Of a stretch of 64,000 bases of DNA, positions 44,256-51,686 are shown piece after piece. Made by a program: the position numbers and the translations under genes. The notes under the pieces were generated by a model. It searched no databases. It was not told the origin of the DNA and saw only the letters and a program-made list of their open reading frames with translations. Source of the stretch: JACDAN01 sp963847235 (GTDB taxonomy: Bacteria > Actinomycetota > Thermoleophilia > Gaiellales > Gaiellaceae); NCBI GenBank assembly GCA_963847235.1, contig CAWJYU010000024.1, forward strand, positions 62,001 to 126,000, given 5' to 3'. Each line of letters starts with the position of its first letter. Within the stretch, counting starts at the first letter, position 1.

Positions 44256-44884
44256 TCGATCACCTCCAGGAGATCTCCAAGGTGGACACGCAGCTTGGCG
44301 CGCGCGTCGTGCAGCGTCTTGTAGAGGGCGCCTCGGGTCGATCCGAGGCGTTCCGCGAGGACGTCGATCGGGACGCCGTTCAGCGCCAGCGCGACCAGGA
44401 CTTCGCGCTGGTGCGGAGTCAGCGCTTCGGCGATTCCGCTCTGGACGGCACGGAGCAGCTCGCCCTGCTGGACTTCGCCCTCGGGCGTGGCGCCGCCCGA
44501 GGCGAAGATGCCCCACGTCTCGGGCTCCAGCGGCACCTCGCGGCCCTGCCAGGCACGGCGGCGGAGCTTCACGGCCGCCTCGTACAGCGCGAACTTGTAC
44601 ACCCAGGTCGTGAACCGGCTTGCCCCGCGGAAGTCGTCGAGGCGCCCGAGCACGGACATGAGCGCATCGTCGGCGGCCTCGAGCGCAATGTCGTCCAGCT
44701 CGTTTCCCCGCAGGTGGGGGAGGGTGGGCCGGCGCCTCGCGACCTCGAACCGAGCCGCCCGGAGCAGCAGCTCGTGCAGCCGTTCGAGGGCCCGCTTGTG
44801 CGCAGCCCCGTCCGAGCGGAGGTCGGAGATCCACTCGTGAGACTCGGCGTCCAGGCGCGCGACGGTAGCAACGGCAGTGCCCAT
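44252..44884 (-). CDS. ECF sigma factor of cupredoxin operon
   Basis: 210 residues from ATG 44884 (AAGGAAG just upstream). RALERLHELLLRAARFEVAR, GNELDDIALEAADDALMSVL, SRFTTWVYKFALYEAAVKLR are regions 2.1-2.4; EALTPHQREVLVALALNGVP and DVLAERLGSTRGALYKTLHD are region 4 with the helix-turn-helix. Followed by its zinc-finger anti-sigma factor. A 12-mer (GTAAGGACCGGC on the minus strand) lies 24-35 nt upstream and recurs before the gene at 46048, suggesting autoregulation. Confidence 0.9.
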   Translation of the reverse strand: MGTAVATVARLDAESHEWISDLRSDGAAHKRALERLHELLLRAARFEVARRRPTLPHLRGNELDDIALEAADDALMSVLGRLDDFRGASRFTTWVYKFALYEAAVKLRRRAWQGREVPLEPETWGIFASGGATPEGEVQQGELLRAVQSGIAEALTPHQREVLVALALNGVPIDVLAERLGSTRGALYKTLHDARAKLRVHLGDLLEVIE

Positions 44885-44907
44885 CGCTTCCTTAGTGACC
44901 CGAAGGG

Positions 44908-44919
44908 GCCGGTCCTTAC
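44908..44919 (-). promoter_or_regulatory. Shared 12-mer, putative ECF promoter element (sigma gene)
   Basis: GTAAGGACCGGC on the minus strand, overlapping the stop codon of the upstream membrane protein gene and ending 23 nt before the sigma start. Identical to the element at 46100-46111. Confidence 0.5.
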
Positions 44920-45411
44920 CTCTCGCCGGCGGAGTGGGCGTGAGGCCCGTGCTGGTCGGCGTGCGAGTGCGGCCCTGACAGGGCCACGGCGGCAAGCGCG
45001 CTGAACGAGGCGACGACCGCGAAGAGCGTCAGCGGCAGCGGACGACCGGCCCGCGAGGGCGAGCGTTTCGCCGCAAGTGCCGCGAGGATGCCGAAGATCT
45101 CGACCGCCTTCGTCGTCAGGCCGAGGGCGTCGACCGACTCCGGGTCCGGCGGTGAGCCCGGGGATGCCGGTGGCGGCAGCGAGCGCATACGCCGCGACGA
45201 GCCCGGCGAGGATCACGATCGCGCAGTCGAGCAGCACCGCGTCGGCGCGCCGCGAGAGCGCGATGGTGAGCCCGGCGAGGGCCACAGCCGAGAGACCGAA
45301 GGCGATCCCGGCCGCAGGAGCCTCCGCGTAGTGCTGCGGGGTGAGCGCCGCATGGATCCCGGCGCTCACCGCGCAGCTGAGCGCGACGAGGTCGCGTCCG
45401 GCCTCGCTCAC
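44916..45411 (-). CDS. Membrane protein with His-rich tail, one frameshift
   Basis: GTG 45411 overlaps the cupredoxin stop by 4 nt. Frame 1: LVALSCAVSAGIHAALTPQH, FGLSAVALAGLTIALSRRAD, AIVILAGLVAAYALAAATGI; a shift near 45130-45150 joins to ESVDALGLTTKAVEIFGILA and LTLFAVVASFSALAAVALSG. About five helices in ~165 residues, ending in GPHSHADQHGPHAHSAGER, a histidine-rich tail likely to bind metal. Function unknown; perhaps copper or metal handling for the neighbouring cupredoxin. Confidence 0.65.
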
Positions 45412-45737
45412 CGGACGATGACCTTGCCCCGCATGTCGTGGGAATGGAGGGTGCAGACGTAGTCGTAGGTCCCGGGCTCCGAGAAGGTGACCGAGACCGA
45501 TTCGCCGCGCTCGACCTTCATGTCCTCCCGGCCCTCGACCTCGACGGTGTGCGTGAAGTTGTCCTCGTTTCGCCAGGTCACCGTCGCGCCGGCGTCGACT
45601 TCGATGGTCTCCGGGTCGAAGCGGTAGCTCTTCGGCATCAACACCTCGGTCGTGCGTACCGGCTGAGCCGCCTTCTCGGATTGCGCGCAGCCCGCGAGGG
45701 CGACTGCGACGACGGCGAGCAGGAGGCCGGTCCTCAC
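45408..45737 (-). CDS. Plastocyanin-like cupredoxin lipoprotein
   Basis: 109 residues from GTG 45737 (4-nt overlap with the upstream stop). Lipobox in LLLAVVAVALAGCAQSEK. The cupredoxin fold keeps all type 1 copper ligands: His in NEDNFTHTVEVEG and Cys, His, Met in YVCTLHSHDMRGKVIV (C-x2-H then M). It should be a membrane-anchored electron carrier outside the cell, in contrast to the degenerate cupredoxin at 33371. Probable partners are the adjacent membrane proteins. Confidence 0.85.
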   Translation of the reverse strand: MRTGLLLAVVAVALAGCAQSEKAAQPVRTTEVLMPKSYRFDPETIEVDAGATVTWRNEDNFTHTVEVEGREDMKVERGESVSVTFSEPGTYDYVCTLHSHDMRGKVIVR

Positions 45738-46048
45738 GCCTTGCTTGCCTCCAGCGATGGCCGCCGAGCTCGCGACACCTCCAGGACGGCCCCGAGGAAG
45801 ACGAGGCCGAACGCGGCCAGGTCGAGCACTTCGCTGATCGTGTGCGCGAAGAGGAACACGGTCCAGTCGAGGTGGTAGGTCATGTAGCTGACCTCGGCGA
45901 GTGCGAAGAGCGTGAACCCCCAGCCGAGCAGGCCGAGGTCGCGCTTGAACGCCGTCCAGGCAAAGAACGCGCCGATCGCGAACGCCGCGATGTGGACGGC
46001 GAGGAAGAACCCGGTCGGCAGCTCGTTGACCCAATCTCCCCAGGGCAT
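45734..46048 (-). CDS. Four-helix membrane protein (104 aa)
   Basis: ATG 46048 with AAGGAGGT 5 nt upstream, the best ribosome site of the operon. Helices: FFLAVHIAAFAIGAFFAWTA, GLLGWGFTLFALAEVSYMTY, and AHTISEVLDLAAFGLVFLGA. Conserved-looking His residues in the helices (AVHIAAF, MTYHLDW, FAHTISE) could bind haem or metal. I do not recognise the family. First gene of the minus-strand cluster that continues through the cupredoxin to the ECF sigma factor. Confidence 0.7.
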   Translation of the reverse strand: MPWGDWVNELPTGFFLAVHIAAFAIGAFFAWTAFKRDLGLLGWGFTLFALAEVSYMTYHLDWTVFLFAHTISEVLDLAAFGLVFLGAVLEVSRARRPSLEASKA

Positions 46049-46099
46049 TGAGACCTCCTTCGGTCGAAGATGCGTCGGACCGATTGGTGTTCGTGTGTC

Positions 46100-46111
46100 G
46101 CCGGTCCTTAC
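46100..46111 (-). promoter_or_regulatory. Shared 12-mer, putative ECF promoter element (46048 operon)
   Basis: GTAAGGACCGGC on the minus strand, 51 nt before ATG 46048; identical to 44908-44919. It lies in the divergent gap, so it could also affect the flavoprotein gene at 46156. Confidence 0.5.
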
Positions 46112-46155
46112 GTCGGGTAAGACTCAGCGGGGTCAGGGACACAGAGGAGGGTGCT

Positions 46156-47340
46156 GTGAAGAGCTTCGACCTCGCGATCGTCGGCGGCGGCCTCGCTTCC
46201 GCTCGCGCCATCAAGTCCTTCCGGGAGTCCGGCGGCGAGGGATCGATCGCGCTCTTCTCGAAGGACTCGACACTGCCGTACCACCGTCCTCCGCTCTCGA
46301 AGAAGTTTCTCCGCGGCGAGACGGACGAGGAGCCGATCGTCGAGGACGAGCAGTTCTACGCCGACCATGGGGTCGAGGTCATGCTCGAGACGTCGGTCGA
46401 GAGCATCGATCCCCAGGCACATGAGCTCGAGGTCGACGGCGAGCGGTTGGGGTACGGCAAGCTCCTGCTCGCCACCGGCGCCTGGCCGCGCACGCTTCAG
46501 ATCCCGGGCGCCGACCTCGACGGCATCTTCACCCTCCGGACTGTCGGCAACTCGAAGGCGATCCGGGACGCGGCCGCCGGCGCGGAGCGCGCAGTGGTCG
46601 TCGGCGCCGGCTTCATCGGCATGGAGGTTGCGGCCTCGCTGCGCCAGATCGGCAAGGACGTGTCGCTCGTCCATCTCGGCCGCTGGCTCTTCGACCAGCT
46701 CGGCGTGGAGCAGCTGAGCGACGAGCTCGCCGCGCTCTACGAGTCGAAGGGCGTCGAGCTCGTCCTCGGAAACGAGGTCGAGGCCTTCCACGGAAACGGG
46801 AGCCTCGAGAGGGTGACGACGAAGAACGGGCGCGCGGTCGAGGCGGACTTCGCGGTCGTCGGGATCGGCGTCGGGCCCGTCACCGACTTCCTCGAGGGCA
46901 GCGGGATCGAGGTCGACAATGGGATCGTCGTCAACCAGCGCTTCGAGACCAACGTTCCCGACGTCTACGCGGCCGGCGACGTCGCGAACTTCTTCGACCC
47001 CTTGTTCGACAAGCAGCGCCGAATCGAGCACTGGTCGAACGCGAACTACCAGGGCACCGAGGTCGGGAAGGTCCTGGCGGGAGCCGACGGCGGCTACGAC
47101 AGGGTCTCGGAGTTCTTCACCGAGATCTTCGGGAAGACGATCAAGGTCTTCGGCGACGCCAAGCGCGACTCACAGGTCGTCGTCCACGGCTCGCTCCTCG
47201 ACGACGATCTCTACGCGCTGTACGGCGACGACCAGGAAGAGACGATCGGGGCCCTGAGCGTCGGCCAGACCGAGCAGGTCGAGGAGCTCCTCAGGCAGCA
47301 GGTGCGGGCACACGCCCCGCTCCGCGAGCGGCTCGCCTAG
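46156..47340 (+). CDS. FAD-dependent ferredoxin-reductase-like oxidoreductase
   Basis: 394 residues from GTG 46156 with GAGGAGG 5 nt upstream. FAD motif AIVGGGLASARAIKSF, YHRPPLSKKFL (AIF/ferredoxin reductase signature), NAD motif VVVGAGFIGMEVAASL, FAD motif DVYAAGDVANFFDP and the HWSNANYQG block are all present. This family passes electrons from NAD(P)H to [2Fe-2S] ferredoxins or similar carriers. No redox-active CxxC is present. Divergent from the cupredoxin operon and sharing the gap with the 12-mer element. Confidence 0.9.
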   Translation: MKSFDLAIVGGGLASARAIKSFRESGGEGSIALFSKDSTLPYHRPPLSKKFLRGETDEEPIVEDEQFYADHGVEVMLETSVESIDPQAHELEVDGERLGYGKLLLATGAWPRTLQIPGADLDGIFTLRTVGNSKAIRDAAAGAERAVVVGAGFIGMEVAASLRQIGKDVSLVHLGRWLFDQLGVEQLSDELAALYESKGVELVLGNEVEAFHGNGSLERVTTKNGRAVEADFAVVGIGVGPVTDFLEGSGIEVDNGIVVNQRFETNVPDVYAAGDVANFFDPLFDKQRRIEHWSNANYQGTEVGKVLAGADGGYDRVSEFFTEIFGKTIKVFGDAKRDSQVVVHGSLLDDDLYALYGDDQEETIGALSVGQTEQVEELLRQQVRAHAPLRERLA

Positions 47341-47343
47341 GAG

Positions 47344-48696
47344 CTAGGCCGCGTACTCGTCGGCCACCGACAGCGCCTCGTCGAGGATCGCGATCCCCTC
47401 GTCGAGCTCCTCGGTGGTGATGTTCAGCGGCGGGCAGACCATGACCACGTTCCAGTGCGTCATCAGATAGAGCCCGCGGTCGAGCGCCGCCTTGGCCATC
47501 TGCCCCACCGGCGCGAAGTCCTTCCCGGTCGCGTTGAACGGGACGAGCGGCTCGCGGGTCTCGCGGTCCTTCACGAGCTCGAGGCCCCAGAAGCAGCCGA
47601 GCCCGCGCACCTCACCGATCGACGGATGCTTGTCGGCGAGGCCGCGGAGGCGGGACTCGAACTCGGGCGCCATCCCGGCCGCGTGCTCGACGATCTCCTC
47701 CTCCTGGAACGCCTCGATCGACGCGACCGCCGACGCGCAGGCAAGCGGGTGGCCGCTGTACGTCAGACCGCCGGCGAAGTACTTGTCGCGGACCCAGTCG
47801 GCGATCTTCTGCCGCACGATCATCGCGCCGAGCGGGACGTAGCCGGAATTGATCCCCTTGGCGACCGTGAGGATGTCCGGGACGACGTCCCAGTTCTCGC
47901 ACGCGAACCACTTGCCGGTGCGGCCGAAGCCGGCCATGACCTCGTCGCAGATCAGCAGGATCCCGTGCCGGTCGCAGACCTCCCGGATCGACTGGAGGTA
48001 GCCGTCCGGCGGGACGATGATTCCGTTCGTCCCGACCACGGTCTCGAGGATCACGGCCGCGACCGTGTCCGGCCCCTCGTACTGGAGGATCTCCTCGAGG
48101 TGGGGCCCGCCGGTGCAGACCGGGCAGGGATCGGGATGGCCGGCCGGACACCGGTACGTATACGGGTCGAGCATGCGCACGACGCCGGGCAGCCCGGGCT
48201 CGGCGGGCCAGCGGCGAGGGTCTCCGGTGAGGGTGATCGCGCCCGCCGTCGCCCCGTGGTAGGAGCGGTAGCGCGCGACCACCTTGTGCCGGCCCGTGTA
48301 CCAGCGGGCGAGCTTGATCGCGTTCTCGTTCGCCTCCGCGCCGCCGTTCGTGAAGAACGACATTGCGAGGTCGCCCGGAGTCACCTCGGCGAGCAGGCGG
48401 CCGAGCTTCGACCGCGACTCGCTGGCCATCGGCGGGCCGATCGTGCAGAGCTTCTCGGCCTGCTCCTTGATCGCCGCGATCACCTTCGGGTGGCCGTGCC
48501 CGATCGAGACGTTGACGAGCTGGGAGGCGAAGTCGAGGTAGCGCTTCCCGTCGTAGTCCCAGAAGTGGCGTCCCTCGGCGCCCGCGACCGCAATCGGGCT
48601 GATCGCGTCCTGCACGGACCACGAGTAGAGGACATAGCGCTTGGCGTCCTCGACGATCTGCTGCCCGAGCTCGGTGTTGGCCTCGACGGTCGCCAT
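47344..48696 (-). CDS. Class III PLP aminotransferase (beta-alanine/omega-amino acid type)
   Basis: 450 residues from ATG 48696; GGAGGT 7 nt upstream. KRYVLYSWSVQDAISPIAVA opens the domain, ICDEVMAGFGRTGKWFACE contains the PLP Asp, and LTVAKGINSGYVPLGAMIV the Schiff-base Lys. NPYTYRCP-like segment DPYTYRCPAGHPDPCPVCTG is an unusual cysteine-bearing loop. Most similar by motif to beta-alanine or taurine:pyruvate transaminases. Together with the semialdehyde dehydrogenase at 49772 it would convert beta-alanine to malonate semialdehyde and on to acetyl-CoA. Confidence 0.85.
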   Translation of the reverse strand: MATVEANTELGQQIVEDAKRYVLYSWSVQDAISPIAVAGAEGRHFWDYDGKRYLDFASQLVNVSIGHGHPKVIAAIKEQAEKLCTIGPPMASESRSKLGRLLAEVTPGDLAMSFFTNGGAEANENAIKLARWYTGRHKVVARYRSYHGATAGAITLTGDPRRWPAEPGLPGVVRMLDPYTYRCPAGHPDPCPVCTGGPHLEEILQYEGPDTVAAVILETVVGTNGIIVPPDGYLQSIREVCDRHGILLICDEVMAGFGRTGKWFACENWDVVPDILTVAKGINSGYVPLGAMIVRQKIADWVRDKYFAGGLTYSGHPLACASAVASIEAFQEEEIVEHAAGMAPEFESRLRGLADKHPSIGEVRGLGCFWGLELVKDRETREPLVPFNATGKDFAPVGQMAKAALDRGLYLMTHWNVVMVCPPLNITTEELDEGIAILDEALSVADEYAA

Positions 48697-48731
48697 GCCT
48701 CGTACCTCCGCTGCCGTTGCGGACCCAGAGC

Positions 48732-49204
48732 TTAGATCGTCGCCTCCGAGCTTCTGCGTACCTCCGCGCGTACGAGGCGCATCAGATTGCTCGATGGACT
48801 TGCGCGCTTCGTCTCGGGTGGCCTCGTCGGCTTCGCCGCGCTTCCTGCGCGTCTCCGATAGTCCCTCCAGGTCTCGCTCGCAGGCGTCGAACGCGGCCGC
48901 GATCTCCTCGGTCGCAAGCAGCGACGACCTGCGGCCCACAGGTCGACGTACTCGTCCCACGGAAGCAGCTGGGGGCGGAGCGCGGTCGGCGCTCGGTCTC
49001 GCCGTGCAAGGTGCTTCAGCCAGCGGAAGAGGATTGCGATACAGCTCGCGGTAGATCGACTCCGGGCTCGCATAGAGCCGGGCCTCTCTGGCCGCCCGTT
49101 CGCCGCGGGCCCGCTCTCGCCGCCGCAGTCCGGGCGCCGACGAGGATGCCGAGCGCGCCGACAACGCCGCCGGAAATCGCCGCGACGACGCCTGTGGCGT
49201 CCAT
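48732..49204 (-). pseudogene. Membrane-anchored hypothetical protein, frameshifted
   Basis: Pieces in three frames read as one ~155-residue protein. ATG 49204 gives DATGVVAAISGGVVGALGIL (membrane helix), then AAREARLYASPESIYRELYR, LFRWLKHLARRDRAPTAL, QLLPWDEYVDLWAAG, LLATEEIAAAFDACERDLEG, ADEATRDEARKSIEQ and SNLMRLVRAEVRRSSEATI to a stop at 48732. At least four frame changes. This matches a common actinobacterial hypothetical with one N-terminal helix and a helical cytoplasmic domain; function unknown. Confidence 0.5.
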
Positions 49205-49227
49205 GGGCGGCACTGCGACTGTACTCG

Positions 49228-49733
49228 CTAGAGCTCGTCTGCGAGCAGGTCCATGAGCAGGCCGTCGTGCCACTCGCCGCCCGGCAGAGCGCTCGTACTG
49301 GCGCATGACGCCGACAGGCTTGAAGCCCGCTTTCTCGTAGGCGCGGATCGCCGCCGTGTTGTGGGCCGCGGGGTCGATCACGAGCCGGTGGTGTCCTCGC
49401 TCGTGGATCAGATACTCGGCCATCGTCCGCACCGCTTCCGTCCCGAGGCCCTGTCCGTGGACGTCCTCGGAGAGGAAGATGTCGATGCCGGCGTGGCGGT
49501 ACATCTCGTCGTCCTCCTCGTGGTACTGGATCAGGCCCACGACCTCGCCTGCGAGCTCGATCGCGAAGACCGTGCACTCGTCGGTTCCGGCTGCCTTGCC
49601 CTCGAGCTTCTCCGGGTCGGGCTCGCCCCAGGCCTCAGCGACCCCGGGCTGCGCCTGGATTGCGGCCAGTCGAGGCACGTCGGCCGCATGTCATCGGCCG
49701 TATCAGGACGCGTTCACCTCGCAGCTCGGTCAT
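49228..49733 (-). CDS. GNAT acetyltransferase, two frameshifts
   Basis: ATG 49733 starts TELRGERVLIRPMTA; a one-base insertion near 49690 separates it from DVPRLAAIQAQPGVAEAWGE. The acetyl-CoA site is intact: LSEDVHGQGLGTEAVRTMAE (Q/RxxGxG/A), then NTAAIRAYEKAGFKPVGVMR. A second shift near 49290 leads to GGEWHDGLLMDLLADEL and the stop at 49228. ~167 residues, AAC(6')/RimJ-like group; substrate unknown. Confidence 0.75.
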
Positions 49734-49771
49734 CGCTAGTCTGGCCGGGAGCTTAAGGAGGGAGCGAGAAA

Positions 49772-51301
49772 ATGACCGAAGTCTTGGAGAAGCAGCAGGA
49801 GCGAGGCGCCGAGCTCGGCCGCATCAGCCACTGGATCGGCGGGCAGTCGGTCGCCGGCGAGTCGGGCCGGAGCGGTCCCGTCTACAACCCCGCGCTCGGG
49901 GTGCAGACCAAAGAGGTGGACTTCGCGTCGGTCGAGGAGATCGACCGGGCGGTGCAGACCGCCAAGGAGGCGCTCGTGAGCTGGCGCCAGGTCTCGCTGT
50001 CGCGCCGGCAGGAGCTCTTTTTCAGGATCCGGGAGCTCTTCCACCAGCGGCGCGAGGACCTCGCGGCGCTCCTGACCGAGGAGCACGGCAAGGTCTTCTC
50101 CGACGCGCTCGGCGAGGTGCAGCGCGGCCTCGAGGTGATCGAGTACGCGTGCGGCATCCCGACGCTGCTCAAGGGCGACTTCTCCGAGCAGGCCTCGACC
50201 GGGATCGACGTCTACTCGATCCGTCAGCCGATGGGCGTCGTCGCCGGAATCACGCCGTTCAACTTCCCCGCGATGGTGCCCATGTGGATGTGGGCGCCGG
50301 CGCTCGCCTGCGGGAATGCGTTCATCCTCAAGCCGTCCGAGAAGGACCCGTCCGCGTCGGTCTTGACCGCGGAGCTGCTGCAGGAAGCCGGCCTGCCCGA
50401 CGGCGTGTTCAACGTCGTGCACGGCGACAAGGTGGCGGTCGACGCGATCCTCGAGCATCCCGACATCGCGGCCGTCTCGTTCGTCGGCTCGACTCCGATC
50501 GCGCGCTACATCTACTCGACCGGGACGGCGAACGGGAAGCGCGTCCAGGCCCTTGGCGGCGCAAAGAATCACATGATCGTCCTGCCCGACGCCGACCTGG
50601 ACATGGCCGCAGACGCAGCCGTTTCTGCTGGTTACGGCTCGGCCGGCGAGCGCTGCATGGCGATCTCGGCCGTGGTCACCGTCGGCGACATCGGCGACGA
50701 CTTCATCAAGGCCGTCAAGGAGCGCCTGCCGAAGGTGAAGGTCGGCCCTGGCACGGATCCGGAGAACGAGATGGGCCCGCTGATCACGCGCGAGCACCGA
50801 GACAAGGTCGCGTCCTACCTGGACAGCGGCAAAGAACAGGGCGCCGAGGTCGTCGCCGACGGGCGTGAGACTGCGCCCGACGGCGACGGCTTCTTCCTCG
50901 GCGTGTCCCTGCTGGACAAGGTCACGCCCGAGATGGACGCCTACAAGGACGAGATCTTCGGCCCGGTGCTGTCGGTCGTCCGGGCCGGGACGTACAAAGA
51001 GGCGATCAGGCTCGTGAACGAGAACCAGTACGGAAACGGCGTCGCGATCTTCACGCGCGACGGCGGCGCCGCGCGGCAGTTTCAACACGAGGTCGAGGTG
51101 GGCATGGTCGGAGTGAACGTGCCGATCCCGGTGCCTGTCGCCTACTACTCGTTCGGAGGCTGGAAGGGCAGCCTCTTCGGCGACTCGCACATCTACGGCC
51201 CGGAGGGAGTCAACTTCTACACGCGGGGAAAGGTCGTCACTTCGCGCTGGCCGGATCCGGCCACGAGCAAGGTCGACCTGGGATTCCCGCAAACGAGGTG
51301 A
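49772..51301 (+). CDS. mmsA: CoA-acylating (methyl)malonate-semialdehyde dehydrogenase
   Basis: 509 residues; GGAGGGAG upstream of ATG 49772. GVVAGITPFNFPAMVPMWMW and KPSEKDPSASVLTAEL are the cofactor region, GYGSAGERCMAISAVV has the catalytic Cys with the preceding Arg typical of the CoA-dependent class, and DEIFGPVLSVVR the C-terminal block. Converts malonate or methylmalonate semialdehyde plus CoA and NAD to acetyl- or propionyl-CoA. The context (transaminase, dihydropyrimidinase, amidohydrolase) favours malonate semialdehyde from beta-alanine. Confidence 0.9.
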   Translation: MTEVLEKQQERGAELGRISHWIGGQSVAGESGRSGPVYNPALGVQTKEVDFASVEEIDRAVQTAKEALVSWRQVSLSRRQELFFRIRELFHQRREDLAALLTEEHGKVFSDALGEVQRGLEVIEYACGIPTLLKGDFSEQASTGIDVYSIRQPMGVVAGITPFNFPAMVPMWMWAPALACGNAFILKPSEKDPSASVLTAELLQEAGLPDGVFNVVHGDKVAVDAILEHPDIAAVSFVGSTPIARYIYSTGTANGKRVQALGGAKNHMIVLPDADLDMAADAAVSAGYGSAGERCMAISAVVTVGDIGDDFIKAVKERLPKVKVGPGTDPENEMGPLITREHRDKVASYLDSGKEQGAEVVADGRETAPDGDGFFLGVSLLDKVTPEMDAYKDEIFGPVLSVVRAGTYKEAIRLVNENQYGNGVAIFTRDGGAARQFQHEVEVGMVGVNVPIPVPVAYYSFGGWKGSLFGDSHIYGPEGVNFYTRGKVVTSRWPDPATSKVDLGFPQTR

Positions 51302-51648
51302 TGGAGATGGAGATGAACATGGTTGTGGACCGCGGCAAGTCGGGAGCTGGGCGTCTCCGCGAGACGCTTCCGCCCCTGCCGCCGCTGGAGCGTTTCCGGC
51401 TTCGGCGTAAGTCGAGGAAGGACCGTCTCGTGGAGACGATCCAGGAGCTGCCGCCGGTCGCGCAAATCGGGCTGGCCGCCGCGGCGGCCGGGGTCCTGGT
51501 CGGGCTCGCCTATGTGGCGCGCAAGCGGCTCTTCGTCGCCGCTGCGGTCGTCGCAGAAGCGATCGAGGAGGCGGCGGACACCCTCGAGGACGCCGCCGAG
51601 GACCTGGCCGAGGCCGCGCGCGAGCGAGCAGACGGCGGCGCCGAGTAG
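51301..51648 (+). CDS. Small single-helix membrane protein
   Basis: 115 residues. ATG 51301 overlaps the dehydrogenase stop (TGATG), so it is coupled to it. A basic N-terminal half (RFRLRRKSRKDRLVETIQEL) leads to one membrane helix (IGLAAAAAGVLVGLAYVARK) and an Ala/Glu-rich amphipathic C-terminus (AIEEAADTLEDAAEDLAEAA). No known family; possibly a membrane tether or scaffold. Confidence 0.65.
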   Translation: MEMEMNMVVDRGKSGAGRLRETLPPLPPLERFRLRRKSRKDRLVETIQELPPVAQIGLAAAAAGVLVGLAYVARKRLFVAAAVVAEAIEEAADTLEDAAEDLAEAARERADGGAE

Positions 51649-51686
51649 CACTGCCTGACGCCACGGCGCTGCCGTAGGGTTGCGCC

